Assembly: GCA_004794785.1 (NCBI GenBank)
Contig: SJOL01006396.1
Span: 87,943-151,942 of the forward strand
Direction: 5' to 3'
Length of the DNA: 64,000 nucleotides
DNA from: Opisthorchis felineus
Taxonomy: Eukaryota > Platyhelminthes > Trematoda > Opisthorchiida > Opisthorchiidae
The position numbers were made by a program, and so were the translations under genes. The notes beneath the pieces are model-generated. The model made no database searches and was not told the origin of the DNA. It saw nothing but the letters and a program-made list of their open reading frames with translations. Of this stretch, positions 24,001 through 37,127 are shown one piece after another (within the stretch, counting starts at the first letter, position 1; each line of letters opens with the position of its first letter).

Positions 24001-24192
24001 GTTCAAAAGAAATTCAGAAATATGATTGCAGAATACGTGAATTCGATTTCCACAGGTTGGGTGTGGCTTGTGTCAGTTTTGATGGAAGATTAAAAAAACA
24101 CAACGTAATAAGCCAATGACTATGGTTCAACTTACCCAGAAGTTATCTACGCCAAGAAGTGTACTCCAACTCAAATGAACAAAAAAGCGAGA
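21016..24192. other. Noncoding stretch
   Basis: Nothing recognised. Long frames at 21515-21955 (-) and 22293-22655 (+) have Cys/Trp-rich or low-complexity text and no splice pair. The shared 20-mer at 22171-22190 links this stretch to 12584-12603. Confidence 0.4.
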
Positions 24193-24330
24193 GCCTGGTA
24201 ACCCAGTGGTTAACATCTCGAACTTAAATTTCGAAGAAACCGGGTTGGAATTCCTGAATGAGGGCCTCTAAATTGACTGCTGGCCTTTGGCCTAAAATTT
24301 GCGTGCACATGTTGTTTCACCAGTAAAAGA
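24193..24330 (+). mobile_element. tRNA-like repeat, possible SINE head
   Basis: TGGTAACCCAGTGGTTAAC (24197-24215) resembles an A box. CGGGTTGGAATTCC (24241-24254) resembles a B box with one change. The spacing is roughly tRNA-like. The downstream part does not match the other SINE-like tails, so it may be a different family or a chance match. Confidence 0.35.
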
Positions 24331-24391
24331 CTTAAAAGACACCGTAAGCACGATACCTTCTACTCACTTAGGCAGACATTTGCAAAATTAA

Positions 24392-24756
24392 CATTACTAT
24401 CGGTCGCATAGTTGCCAAATCGTCAACAACTCATATATGCCACACAGAAGCTGCCGAATATCGAAGAAAATTGTTGGAATCGGGAGATTTCAAAAACATC
24501 TGAAACGACCACCACCTGCAAGTGAAGACAAAAACCACCAAGCTTCGTTCCTTAAAAATATTCGTGTTTTTATTGAAAAGCGACAGTGGCCGGGGCCCTA
24601 TCTGAATTTTCAACCAAGCCAATTCACACTGCTTGCTCAAGATTATGCGTATTCGCCTGTCAAACCAGATCTTGACTACTCAAGTTCATCGCAAGGAAAC
24701 ATTTTCTACAATCAAAGGCATACAGACCCACAACGAAATGTGCCCATCTGGCCAAG
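24392..24756 (+). CDS. Open frame with protein-like text, possible exon or pseudogene
   Basis: A frame opens after TAA at 24389-24391 and runs about 121 codons to CCAAG|GTAAAA, where the stop TAA lies inside the putative donor. The C-terminal half (YLNFQPSQFTLLAQDYAYSP, then VKPDLDYSSSSQGNIFYNQ) is rich in Ser, Gln, Tyr and Pro and looks translated. A second frame overlaps it and continues to 24851, so a frameshifted pseudogene is possible. The upstream acceptor is poor. The family is unknown. Confidence 0.25.
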
Positions 24757-27700
24757 GTAAAACCACGACTTTGAACTTCACCCCGAAGCATTCAGTTTCT
24801 GGATCACTGAACAATGGCATGCGAGGCGGAGGAAGACCTAAACTACAGTAGACAGACGGCTGGAAAAGAGCCATACATTCGGGAGTGTCGCATTTCAAAT
24901 CCTAATGCCTCATGACACTCGAACATAAACCATGTGATCGCGGGTGACTAACAATCAGCGTCTTGACACCAGTAAGCCTATGGGGTTGCTCAAATTGCTG
25001 ACGCATCTGCATTAGTGAAATGGGACCCTCCAGACAACAGCTCTACGGTGCGTCCAGTACCTTCCTCGAAACGTGGATCGGCAAGCTGATGCTAATTTTC
25101 CGGAATTTCCACCGATAAACCTAATCCCCCTACTCTGGCTGCATCCCCTGTCAGCCGAAAACATTTCTTGTTCTGCTTATGCAAGATAACAGATATGAGA
25201 CGGCGGGTTAGGTGGAACCGTTCAGGGATAACACTGTTGCTCTTATGGTCAGTGCGGTACCGCTGTTCACTGCTGTGCCATCATGCCCAGATCAAACGAT
25301 TGGCCTCAGTAGGCTTGTGAGAGTTTGCCACATTGGGGTTTCGTCAGATTCACAGTCTCATACGTAGTAGTAAGTATTGCGCCAATCGTTTGTGCTCAAC
25401 GTTCTAGTAAATTCATAGTACGTGGTAAAAACGGTGACCGGCCACCTGATTTACTACTCCCAGCCTGGTTCTACTGAGCATTCCTCGTCTGTCGTTAGTC
25501 AGTAGTGATGAACTGACTAGAAATTTTGGCCATTTTGCGTGATGTTCTGAACTCTCTCTACAGTTATATAAATGCGGGATCGAAAGTACAAACCGTTGAG
25601 CTATTTCCTAAGGCTGTGTAGTTAAACAGAGGCGCTTTCGTGTATTTTTGCATCACAAGCCAAACCATTATATCAGTTAGTTATGTCAGCACACATCCAA
25701 AGCGGCCAGCATTTAAAGTTCAGTGGTTCAGTCACTAATGAGTAGTACCAAAAAATTATGTTTTATCAATTGTTTTGCAATGCTTTCAGGTACGTTTTTT
25801 TACGACACTTCAGTTCCGCTTTGGAAAGGTAAGGTGTTCGATTTTTGACGTAGGCACATTTGTACATTCGGCCTATCACGATGTATGCAGCTTGGAAATT
25901 TGGTTCAGTTTCTGTTTGCATGTTCACAATTCAAATGTCTGACACGTCAAAAAACAAACAAAGTTGATATGTTGGGAAATGCCACTGGTGGCAGTAATAA
26001 TGGTTACCATATTCGGTTGTACTCTTGAATGCTGATCACAAAGGCTAATTCAATTGCAGCTGGCTGCAGCACTCGTAGAATTTACACTCACGTCACCCGC
26101 TTTGAAACAAACCTCCTCTCTTTCTAGAGCGATTATTCTAGTAAGTAAACACCAAAAATGGTATGCAGTGGACTAGAATTCCGCTCTTATTAGGGTTCAT
26201 CTTTGGTCGTACGACATTTTTACTCCGGATATATGACGTGCGTGGTGGGTTTTGTGTCACTATTCTACCAGTAAGCAGTGGGTGTATTTGAATTATGGCG
26301 TCTGAACAGGCGATCGTGTTCACGCTTGAGCGATCTGACTGGTTTGCCCGACGCGTCAAACGACGATCCAGTAACTGTCCTGATTGTGTTGATTAGCTGA
26401 GCCGCCTGTCAGGAGATTCCAGCCAGTTGGTGCCACGACAGCTTGAAACACACTCGACAAACCTTTTTCCCAAATCTCATATTTCCAACAAAATTTGGAC
26501 CAGTTATATGTGGTTGTTTGCCACGTAGTATTCACATCCACATCACGTTTTTAGGACCAAGCATAATTACCGTTGATATGCTGTAATATGAACGAAACTC
26601 TTGTCCAATCCTTACACTATTTGGTGTGGAATCACCAGAATAGTTGAGCTAGAAAATAACGACGACTGTTCAAACACAAGTGATGTAAACGCAGATTGCT
26701 AATTTTTTTTTAATTCTATGGGTCAAAGTGTAGAAAGTTAAGCTGACGGCCCACCAAGTATATGATAACAGTAAACCAATTTCAGGAAGCAAAAGTGCTT
26801 TCAGATTACAAGCAAATAAAAAAACTATCGAGTTCAACCGTCCTCGGGATTATCAGCGCCTTGTTTTGTTCTGATTTCACGTCACTTGGAATCGGCGACG
26901 GGACTGGATCATCAGCGATAGTTAAAAAATATCTCATGGATATTTAACACACAAAACTATAAGGTATATGACGTGTATGGTGTATGAATAACGTCTGCTA
27001 TTGAGGTTTAGTTTAGGAAGTACTGGTTCGTAATATGAATTCAGCCCGTAGACTGATCAGATTGATGAAACTGATGAGCATTCGCTGCTTCGCTTCACAA
27101 CTCAGAGCATCGAAACCGTTATTAATGCTGCATGTTTCCATGAACAGAAAGCAGCCCGGGATATTTCAATGAGTGGGTAATTTAGGTAACACATTTCTCC
27201 ATACCGATAGCTAGTTACTGCCTTCTACAAGGAAGTCGAACGATTTGAGCCTAACTCAACTCATTTGTACTCATTTGAACACATGTTTATGCCGATTCCA
27301 AAACTACGTAGGTAGCTGCTCCAGAATATCCTACAAAAACCCGCTGAACAATGAGCAAGTGTCTGGGATGAACTGATCGACATAAACATTTGAATCAGTC
27401 CCGTTGGGAAGATAGCCTGTGGCAGTGATATAATTATACGGTGCTCGATTTACAAATTTTATCCACATTAAGTTAGTTTCTCTAGTTTACGTGTATATGG
27501 ATTTTCATGATATCGTGCACTTGCCTTCCGTATATTGGTTTTGGAGTATTGATCATAAGAATGGGTACCTCTCAGATTTCGTCTTGAGATCTGCATGCCT
27601 CAAAAGACCAGATAAACGGAGTCACACGATAAGAGTTGTGTGTACAGATGCCGTTTTCGAAGGCGTGTAACGCAAACGACTGATAACTCGTCCAAGTTAA

Positions 27701-30056
27701 GTGCATTTTAAAGCTTCCGAATCAGAACTTCACGGGTCAGGGCAATTTTGAAAATAGTCTTAAGCAAGTTAGTTCTCGACAGTAGAATCTTGTCGCGATT
27801 TACCATTGCTCATATTTTCTTCAGTCCTGCTGTCACTAATCTTCCGGCTAGTTTAGTAGTAAATGTGCCATGAGAATTTAATGAATGCTGGAGCGTTGTA
27901 GGGTGCCAAAGACTCACTAGTTCTCTGAAGTGCCATTTTTTAGAAACCTATAAAGTAGATAAACTTGATCAAACGTAGTGTTCGCATGTATAGTTTGAAC
28001 GATACTACGCCGTTTGGAGGCATTTTTGATTATCGAGCAGTCATTCTCAACGTCTGTTTAGATGCCTCGCATCAGGCTAATGTAGCAGTTTGAACAAAAA
28101 CGACCGCGAAGAACACAGCATCATTTTAATGAATATACTCCGACGTCTTGAACAGCGTTCCAGTAGAAACATGAGGAGATCTCTGTGGAGCATATAAATT
28201 CAGAGAATATTGGTTTTCGGTGATATTATTATGCGATACTAAGTGACCATTGCCTTCCATCTATGGCGTAGAAAGGAGGATCCCAATATATCTGACAGGT
28301 CGACTTAAGCGTTGTGCTACCACGTTCCCTGACCATAGATTTAACATTTATTGTTATTGGCTGATCTGAAGAAGATCATCTGCTAGAACACTGTTTTGAT
28401 ATCCAATGCCATGGAAATGGAATGCACTCAAGTCTGTAGCGAACAAACAACAGACTGATAAATAACTTCCAACCGTATTTTTGTGTGCAACATCAGTGGT
28501 CCAAGGACTAACACCCAGATGTTCTGATCGACTCTTCTAGCACACTGATGCCCACTTGCTGTTCATTTGAGTACACTTTGTTGAACGTGTGGTCACTCCA
28601 GCTTCCCCGTTTTGGGGAACCAGGGTCGAGCTTCTCTCCCAGGAGTTTGGCCTTCGCTTGATACACAAATCAAATAAATAGCCGTACACAAAGATTTTTG
28701 AAAATCCGACTAAAATTCCCCACCAGTCAAGTCTCTTTCAGGATTGCATGAGTGAGCTAGCTCAGCAAATAGCGTATGTTACCTATTGATTGTTGAAATG
28801 TAGAAAGTTGCATTCCAAGACATCCGACGGAGGTGATATTCGTCGCAGGCTATCCTTATATTTTGGTTTCCTGAAAATTGGGTTACTCAGTCACCGTTTA
28901 CAGTTATTATCTGATCGGTTGAAAAGCGTTTCTCTCTTCCTGTTCCCAGCACAGTCACTGAAGACCCGTCATCCTCAATCAAATGGGCAGCTGGAAATTT
29001 ATGCTAAAAATTACACGGGATCCTCTCCAGTCCAAAAGATACGAGGGGCGGGAAATAAACTGCGCGGAAACTTCCCGTTTTCTAGTAATCACTGTCAATT
29101 TTGACAAATAAGACTGTCTAGTTCCAGGACAAAAATCCTGCTGCATTTCTGGGGAAAACAGTCTTCAGCACGAGAGTGCAGATGACGGCTTAGTTATTGA
29201 GAGAGAGAGAGTAAAAAGTTATTAGGTATCACAGTAGGAAACTAAGGAAGTTGTGCTTAAGCAACGGTGTCCTAATTGTCTTTTTTGTATAAGCATGTGC
29301 ATCGCTAAAGACATAGTTCAAGTTCTTCACGGAAGTGATGCTGACGCACAAATGATTTGGTCACGCCAACTATTTGAGACACTATACAACTGCCCGACGT
29401 CCCCTTCAACTAGAACACTTTCGTTTATTGTTTTACTAAAAACATTTTTCCGTGACAAAACGATTCGGTACCAGCAACATTCGAACAACCTGTATGGTAT
29501 TTTATTCCAGGTTGGTCCCTGGAAATGATTTTACACGTAACAAAACATAAGATTAAATAAATACTCACAACTTTTGGCCGGCTAGTAGTTTTTTATTTCA
29601 GATAGGCAATATCCCCCTAAGCTGAAAGTAAAGTTTGTTATTCGTCGACGGCTACAGTGTTGACCGCTTTGTTTGCTATTAATAATACCCATTTCACCAG
29701 CTGCTTTTGTAGAGCATAGAGTGCTCGTACAAACGTTCCAGGTCACAGCATTTTGTAAATAGCAAGAGGTATTCCATTTTTCAGCTGTGGAGTCTTTTTT
29801 GTTAGTTGAATGACAGGAACACAACAAGACTATTGCGATCTTTCGTATTGGTTGTGGGGACTATCCAGAAACTCTCTTATCCCCTTGTATATATAAGTCT
29901 GTTTTCATCGCTGAATAAACATGACCGATGAATAGAAGGGTGTTGATTATATAAGTGAATTTTATTGCATCCTGCTTTGTGATGTAAACCTATCACTGCA
30001 TATCCTTCTTTCATTAAGCGATTAGCAAACAGGTTAGGGACACTAACTTTTCTCAG
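24757..30056. other. Noncoding stretch
   Basis: No gene recognised over 5.3 kb. Frames at 26138-26541 (-), 28790-29104 (+) and 29253-29528 (+) have no motifs. A GA run lies at about 29198-29211. A CTGATGAG at 27071-27078 lacks the CGAAA partner and is not a hammerhead. Confidence 0.4.
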
Positions 30057-30190
30057 CCACCCACGTCTTATTATACTCACTTTCGGTAACCAATCAAGAG
30101 CCTTGGCAGCCAGCTCAGTAAACACCAATAAATTGTGGGTTGACCCACATTGTCCCGAGAAACACAACCTTTCACTTGAGAAACGTAAAG
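30057..30190 (+). CDS. Candidate internal exon, unknown protein
   Basis: Both splice sites are near consensus. The acceptor CACTAACTTTTCTCAG has an embedded branch-like CTAAC, and the donor is GTAAAG|GTGAGT. Between them one base, 44 codons and one base stay open, giving HPRLIILTFGNQSRALAASS then VNTNKLWVDPHCPEKHNLSL and EKRK. The length (134) and phases (2 to 1) suit an internal exon. The frame is open beyond both sites, and the minus strand is also open (29877-30167), so coding is not proven. No family is recognised. Confidence 0.35.
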
Positions 30191-31347
30191 GTGAGTATAC
30201 GTTGTACTGTTTTAATACTCTTTGCGTGGAAATAAAGGTGCCCTTGTATTCTGCTTTTTTTTATAAAACCGGGTGAAGTTTTTACCTCAGGGTTTACACT
30301 AGGTGCACCAGCCAAAATCCCTGCAGTGCGATAGAAGCGCTGATGCAGGTTTCTCTGTGGACCTAAACAATTTTTCTCGCGAAGTTTATTCAAAGGTTCC
30401 GACTGCAAAACATGCGTTTTTTTATTTGTTTTTATTTTTCCAATCCTTACTTACTCGGCATGAACATTTGGCTTCATAATCACGAATCCACCACAGGAGA
30501 CAAGACATTTACCAAAAATCCATTCAGTGTAAATAAACAAATCAAATCAAAAATCAAAAACACCTCAGGCTAATTTTTTGGAATTTGGAAGTAAACCGAA
30601 AGGCGTGTTATCCTTATTGAGTTGTGTTTTGAAACACTTCACATATGATATGAATGAATAATATCACCTGTATATTAGTTAAGATATGTATATGTTGTAT
30701 ACAAATTAAGCTGCCCGCAGCCAAGCGTAGTGGGAACTTAAACAATCATAAAACGTTTGGTTAAAATGAAAGAATGTTTATTGTAATCCTTTTGTGTTTG
30801 TATCAGTAGCATCTCCTTACGGTTTACAAGGCCACTGATATTAAATCGTGTATTTTTTATAAGGAGACCTTCCGATAGCACTTCGGTTCAGGCACACGCG
30901 TCTACATGTGACCTCAGCTTACAAGTCTACATCGCATTCATAGGAGGAGGATGTTGATTATAAATAGTGTTTCCCTCGAAACCTCATTAAACAAAACGTG
31001 ATAATTCCAGAACAATGTTTATCACTTAGCTCACAAACCTGATTTCAACATACATGTCTAAAAAATCACGCATTTTTGGCAGAAACCTTCATAAACGGCT
31101 TCCCACATCACTGATTATGATGCGTCCTCTTAGGAACGCGGTAATATTATCAGGCCACGATTAAAAGGTTCCTAAATTTATAGACAACTCTATGGTTAAA
31201 CAGCATGTATGGTGTCTACAAACATACATCGAACACTCCCACAGATCCATCGTAGGATTGCAGTACCGAGGTGTAGATGAAAGAATCTCGCATGTTGTCA
31301 CCTGCAAGTCCCAACAGTTCAGTCAGATTAAGATGAAGTTCGATAAT
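30191..31347. other. AT-rich noncoding stretch
   Basis: No gene recognised. The stretch is AT-rich with short repeats of AAATCAAAT type near 30535-30560. A minus-strand frame (30172-30408) has no motif. Confidence 0.4.
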
Positions 31348-31412
31348 TTTACGCAATGTGCTACTCATAAGGTTGCAAAACCAAATTGATTTGCAAATGA
31401 GTGTATTTCTTG
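31348..31412. repeat. Fragment of the hammerhead-bearing repeat
   Basis: AATGTGCTACTCATAAGG matches the unit's post-ribozyme flank (seen inverted at about 54473-54490). It is joined to GCAAAACCAAATTGATTTGC and GAGTGTATTTC, which match 54664-54700. The two blocks are in opposite unit orientations, so this is a rearranged fragment without the ribozyme core. Confidence 0.6.
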
Positions 31413-31620
31413 AAGTTTGATAAAGTTTTTGAGGCAATGGCATGAGGTTTGGTGTTACTGATGCCTATACCATAGGTAAAACGTTACTTTTACTCAAGGA
31501 CCAAAGCTCGGGGTTGCCCTAACCTTGCTGACTGAAAAATAGTTTCGTCCCGTTTGCATAACATATCATCTTTCGTGTTTGAGCCACAACTTACATGTTT
31601 TTGGCTGCCATTTGTGCAAA

Positions 31621-31839
31621 ATGGCATCATCTAGCAACTATGCTTCTGTTTTTTCACTCCTTAAAGAACTGTATAATGACTATTTAGTTCACAGCAAATG
31701 CACAGATAGAGACGAGCTACACGGTTCTATTCGTGATTGCATGTTCTTTTTTCTATATTTACTAGAGCCATCTAAAGAGTCCATTCCAAAAGCAAAACCC
31801 TCTGTGTGTTTCGCAAATCGAAAGGATAATTTACAGTAA
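31621..31839 (+). CDS. Small ATG-started open frame, unknown
   Basis: GCAAAATGGCATC gives a favourable start context (A at -3, G at +4). The 72-codon frame reads MASSSNYASVFSLLKELYND and then a charged segment, a FFFLYLLEP patch and a basic tail before TAA. Upstream the frame continues to another ATG at 31579. It could be a first exon, a microprotein or chance; no donor is obvious. Confidence 0.25.
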   Translation: MASSSNYASVFSLLKELYNDYLVHSKCTDRDELHGSIRDCMFFFLYLLEPSKESIPKAKPSVCFANRKDNLQ

Positions 31840-33468
31840 TTTTTGACAGTTACCATCCGTTTACATGGTGAACCCATGCGTGAATAGCTGCTGGTGCCCC
31901 CAGATAGAAGCGGCAGTGATCTGGAAAGACCCTATCAAAGGAGATGAGACTAGATGAAGCAGTTTGCCCTCTTTACTAATGGAGTTGATTGATTGCTTAA
32001 AACACACTGAGAATTTTACTGAAAGTGTACTTAATACAGCTATCCCGAGGGTGAAGCAATCAAACGCCTGAAAATTTTTGTGTTGAAAAAACTGATAATG
32101 AAAGTTTTCATTTAGGCCTAAATTTTCTACAAAACTTCACAATGAACTAAATCGATATCTATCAACTAGAACTTGTCCACGTTATCCCGTACAAAAACGA
32201 AGTCGCTGAACAGGCTGCTACGTTGCCCTATATCTAATCTAAAATTTCTGTTTCAAACGGTGGGACACAACAAGAAAGTTACAATAACTAGAAGCATTAT
32301 TCTACGGGGGGTTGACCCATGAGGGGCCAGTCAGGCAATTATGGAATAATAGCCAGTCAGCAGAATGCTACTGCCATCTGCTTACGTTTCTTTCGTGTTA
32401 TTTTTTCATAAATTGTTCTTGAATCGTCACATATTGCAATTGTGGACCAAATAAGTGCATGAAATCTGGCTGCTGAGATTCAATGAAAGCCGAAATAATA
32501 TGCTTTCAAGAGGCAAATGCAGTCAGATGATACACCTTGTCTGTAGCTTAATTGCTAGGCTTTTTATTTAAGTGTATTTAAGTGTATGAATTCAGTTACT
32601 TGGCTCATGTTATGGGAGATGTGCCATTTGATTTCACTCAAGCCGTAATCCCAGCTGTTCAGTTCAATGGAACCAAAAAAATGTTGCCAAATTATCTGAA
32701 GATAAGGATTCTACAGAGCACTTTACCTGTTTACTGAAAGCAACTGCGTATGACATGTGCATCTCGGAAAACAGTAGTTACTGCATACCATCCACAATTT
32801 AGGACCAACAAACTTGACATTTTTTCCCGTTGGGTTTTCAAACTCTACTGGGATAAGTAGAACAACTTTCAGTGGTGTTTGATTACGAGAAAGAGTACAA
32901 AGATGTGATCACACAAAAGTATGTTTCTAATGATTGTCCACTTCAATGAAATAAACAAAACAAAAACAAATAAGCAAACGAAATAAATTAATGAAGAGTG
33001 GACATTTAGTTTCCACCAGGTTGTTGTACCTAAATTCCGCTTTCGGGGTAATGCGAAACCCTACTTCAGGAAAATGACTAAGCTCCAGCAACATGGTAAA
33101 AATGCTAAAATAGTCGGAGAGATCAACAAACATAAGTAACAACACATATGTGAAAATATTCTAGGCATCTGTAAAATTGTGCGTGCGTTTCGAAAGACTG
33201 AGAACAACGTTCTTAATCGCACTGGGTGAATCGTTATGCTCTTAAATACCGATCAAGTATCACCGATTACGTCGGTACCGATTGTTGGTAAGCACTGTCT
33301 GGCTGTGCTGCGACAAGAGTGCATAACTGTATTTCGGTTCTTTTATCAGATGGGTTCCGTATTGTGGAGCAACGATGATCGGTCCCCTTTAAAGCACCTC
33401 TGATAAATGAAACCTCTATCAACTCCAAGACGTTTACCTTTTAAAGCAGCTCCACCCTGATTGTTCAG
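31840..33468. other. Noncoding stretch
   Basis: Nothing recognised. Local composition is AT-rich. One minus-strand frame (32927-33145) is hydrophobic and Phe-rich, typical of antisense AT-rich DNA. Confidence 0.4.
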
Positions 33469-33975
33469 GGCGTCGGCAAAAGGAGTTACGCAAATCCATT
33501 CATTACTGGATTATTGTGACCTTGGACGGCCGAAATGTTATGTTTCGTATATCAGCAAGTGTGCATTTCACACAACACCGTCGGTGATCAGCGCAGACGG
33601 GAAATTATGGAGGTCAACAAAAAATAACATGCTGAACAAGACCACATATAAGAAATTGCACAATGGAAGAACACATTCCGCACAAATAGACTGGTCCAAA
33701 GAAAATTCGGTGTATGTATTTTTGTGAAGTATTTCTACTTAAAACGGGCTTACTTTAAGGAACTACATCTGTCCGAAAAGCAGCATGACAGGTTTCTCCA
33801 AACATTACCCTTTTGGCACGATGTCCACGTGGAACTAGGCATCGGATCAGTCATCCAAAGGAGGAAATTCCCGTCAGTCGACGCGATTCCGAGTGATGGG
33901 GTTTATTGTGAAAGGTCATTAGCCATAATATTTCTTTTAAAATGCATTCAGCCCCGCGGAGAGAAATACATCTAA
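33469..33975 (+). CDS. Two abutting open frames with protein-like text, unknown
   Basis: An acceptor (GATTGTTCAG at about 33458-33467) opens a frame of about 85 codons to TGA at 33725-33727, with a possible donor GGT|GTATGT near 33712. A second frame overlaps this stop (33724-33975) and ends in TAA. Text such as ADGKLWRSTKNNMLNKTTYK in the first and YFKELHLSEKQHDRFLQTL in the second looks translated. They may be exons, or one coding stretch broken by a frameshift. No family is recognised. Confidence 0.25.
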
Positions 33976-36900
33976 CTTTGATACTTTTAGGAAAAATGCA
34001 CTAATTCATCGATTTTTCCATTTTTTTCTCGAACAGCCGCTATAGAAAAAGTTGTTTGACACAGTGGCGTGACAAGACAAGTTGAAGTGAAAGTTCGTAG
34101 TGATAGGCTAGAAAGTTAACTCAACCCTTTAACGGTCAACGTATAAAGTACGCAGTCACGAATGTTTTCAAAACTGACTGGTTTTTTTGAAGTCGAAAGC
34201 CTGGGCGATTATTTTCTCCGACAGAACTGGTGGAAAAAGTGTTTCGAATAAAAGCGTTTTTTCCAATTTTAGAATTTGACTTATGCGGTTGTCCAAGCTA
34301 GACCTCTATTCACTGTAGTAGAATCAGAGAATCCTCAGTTGTTTCACACACGGAGGTGGACAGTTTACTTCACAAGCAGGTCTAAGTATCATTAAAATAG
34401 TATTCGGGACATAATATCCCTAAAGTTAGTGAAGACTCTTTGACAGATCACTACTAACGTAGCTTTCTTGTGGTTCACTGTTTGGGCCTGGTGGGCCGGG
34501 TAAGTCAATCCCTTCTGAAACATTAACTAAAATCTATAAGGTGAAAACACCGACTTACACATTTGTACGTTGGTAACTGGGGGTTAAACTGAACTTCACC
34601 AGTTTTTACCCCCATAATATTTTTTCAAACTATTGTGCTGTTGGCAACGTGGAAGGAAAATACTTCGATAATTTGAATATTACTCGAGCTGAGACACGCA
34701 GTTGCCTTTGGTCATCACATCCATCTGAAGAGCATGAAAATGAAAGCTTTGGTTGAATTCCACTTAAGCAAACCAGGACCACCAGTCTAATTTAAAAATG
34801 CGAATTTAGCACAAAGTAAAATTCTTTGTTCACATAGGAAGGAATGGTTCGCAAAAGTTCAGGAGTGTCGATATTTTCCCCACAGGTTTTGTGACGCACC
34901 CGAGGTAGGTGGAAATACGTAGTGGGCTGTCTAGGAAATTTCATCAATATTAGAATTAACCCACTGTGAAGGAGAGTACTACGGTATTTTGAATATTGCT
35001 CATAAACATGAGGCGGATTTTCTTCACCACAATAAGCTACGGAACATTGTAAACCAACGATTTCCCTGTAATTTATTTAGCCTCTTGTTAGCATCACCTA
35101 ATTTCGCAAACAAGTGTTGGATTGCGCATTAACCTTAGGATTAAAACGAAACCTAACCACTACACCTAGCTACACAATTCACGCAATAAATAAGTCCGGT
35201 TCCGAAATAACCTTACATTTTGAAAACTCTTTTCTCCGTCCGGTAAATTAAACAACACGTTTGACACTAGTTTCTTCGTTGATCAGTGACATGCACCGGG
35301 TGAAACAAGAGTGCTGAGAGGACCTGGCAGAAGAAACATTCCCATCTGAGCGTACTCTTACGTTCCAGTACATAGGTAGGCTCACCATACCACCACAAAA
35401 ACATTCCCTTCATCCGGTAGACGTTTGTTGTTGTTTTAGTTACCAAACTTACCTTTTGCTTTCACCATCGCACTGTGCCCCATATCAAGTTTGTGGATAC
35501 GATTTACGTGATAAACTAATGAAATTCACAAACTGTTGCTTTGATATAGTAGAGGAATTTGAAAGCCATGTCTTTTACATGATAAGCAGTCGTGACATTT
35601 CATAAACACAACCTAATTTTTTTCTAGCTTACAATTCCTCATGATTATTTGTTATCACTATAAAACGAATGACGTAAGATCAGTTCATCTGACCTGCCTT
35701 GTTCTTGATGTCTTGGCCCTGGACTGCTGTGACCTTTCACTGAAATTTAAGAGTAGTTTTGATGGAACGGAACATGGTATTCCTGTTCTACGCGATCGTC
35801 TTTATTAGCCTACGCAAATCAGCTCTGCGCAGAATACCAGCTGTTAACCGTTCTGACACCCAACCGGCTGTTTTCGAGTTCACAAGCCCTTCGGGCATCC
35901 AATTTTCAGAACAACTTTTACATTTCTGTTACTGCTAACAAGGATTCGAATCGTTGCTTGTTCATCCTTCCTGTTAAGTATGCACGGCTGTTTGACATTC
36001 GATTCCCAACTGCAGCTGAAGCACCCAGATATCTGCATATAGTGGTGGTAGTGCAACCGGTTTCGCGAGCAACCGTAGACCGTGTTTTATGTGAGTTTGT
36101 GACTCCGGTGGGATGAGGGATGCCAAAGATTGTCAGGTTAACTAGCGCAGTTCTGTTGAGGGATATCAGCGAACCCAAGGATGATAGTCTAAAATGAGCA
36201 CGAGGACCTTGTTAAGCAACCAGGCACTGGCGTCATCCTTGAACCTACTGGATTACAGTAAAATGCCACACTCAAATCACAGGACTTTATAATCGTACAC
36301 GCCTAGTCTACACATGACTAAAGATTTCGACTTTGTCGAATTAAACCTTAGAACACAGTAAGAGACCAGAACAATCTTACCCCAAAATAATCGTCCGCAA
36401 TTGGTGCTGACCCAGTTTGAAGGTGTTAGTGCCCCTCAAGTCCAAATCTGCATGTTCACAAGTTGTTTTGAAGTAATCCAGGCTGCAGACCAGCGAGTGG
36501 CTTGGTCTATATTTTTGAATCGAGAATTACGGGGGCCGTTTAGTGACTGAGCATACTTATATAATCGCTCTGGGGGGAAGGTGATACTACACATGATCTT
36601 AGCTTAAGTGGCCGGGTAGCCAAGCTGAAATGACTGTGTAGGAAGCAACCAGTCTAGTTTAAAGATGCAGAAAAGACTGGGTGTCTTAATCTGTGGTTGG
36701 TCAGGAGAAACGTGTTCTCGGCGTTTTAATATTAATAAACCGTACCATTTATTCTGCCAGTGGTCGTGGTCAACCAGCAAGTAATCTGGATGTGACAGCT
36801 ATACAGCTGACCTCTTCCGGTCCGGCAAAAAGCTGCTTCGTTTCATACGTAAAGACAGAAATGTCGGTCGCCTGCAGTGAACACGGTATTGTTCTTATAC

Positions 36901-37030
36901 TCATAGAGCAGCATTTACTATGAACTCAATTGCAGATTACTTCATAATACGATTAGTCATTTTATGGGTGGCAGCTGCTTCTGTTTATCTTCTCACTGTT
37001 GGATTAACTGTTAAACCGGAATGATTGCAG
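33976..37030. other. Noncoding stretch
   Basis: No gene recognised. Two stretches about 300 bases apart (34651-34710 and 34964-35020) share a TACT(T/A)CG...TTTGAATATT pattern and may be an old duplication. A frame at 35918-36178 (-) has no motif. Confidence 0.35.
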
Positions 37031-37127
37031 TCACAAGAGCCCCAGGGTACTCACAGCGCACACCTTTAGTTTTGGAAAAAGCAAACCAGGTTATCGCTCT
37101 TCGTGATGAGCTGTTGCCCGATATGCG
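37031..37127 (+). CDS. Candidate short exon, unknown protein
   Basis: After ATTGCAG (AG at 37029-37030) a frame gives TRAPGYSQRTPLVLEKANQV then IALRDELLPDM, helical and charged, up to a weak donor GCG|GTTAGT. The frame also has an ATG at 37021 and stays open to 37284. A neighbouring + frame (37257-37541) carries a hydrophobic run (YFTLGRVVLFAMLTW) that could be a membrane segment. Support is limited to text quality and one splice site. Confidence 0.25.

Noticed and set aside
27071..27078. Isolated CTGATGAG as a further hammerhead
   Set aside because: No CGAAA partner at the right distance and no stem I pairing.
34651..35020. Possible duplicated TTTGAATATT blocks as a relative of the hammerhead unit
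   Set aside because: Similarity is patchy and AT-rich, and no ribozyme core is nearby; too weak to call.
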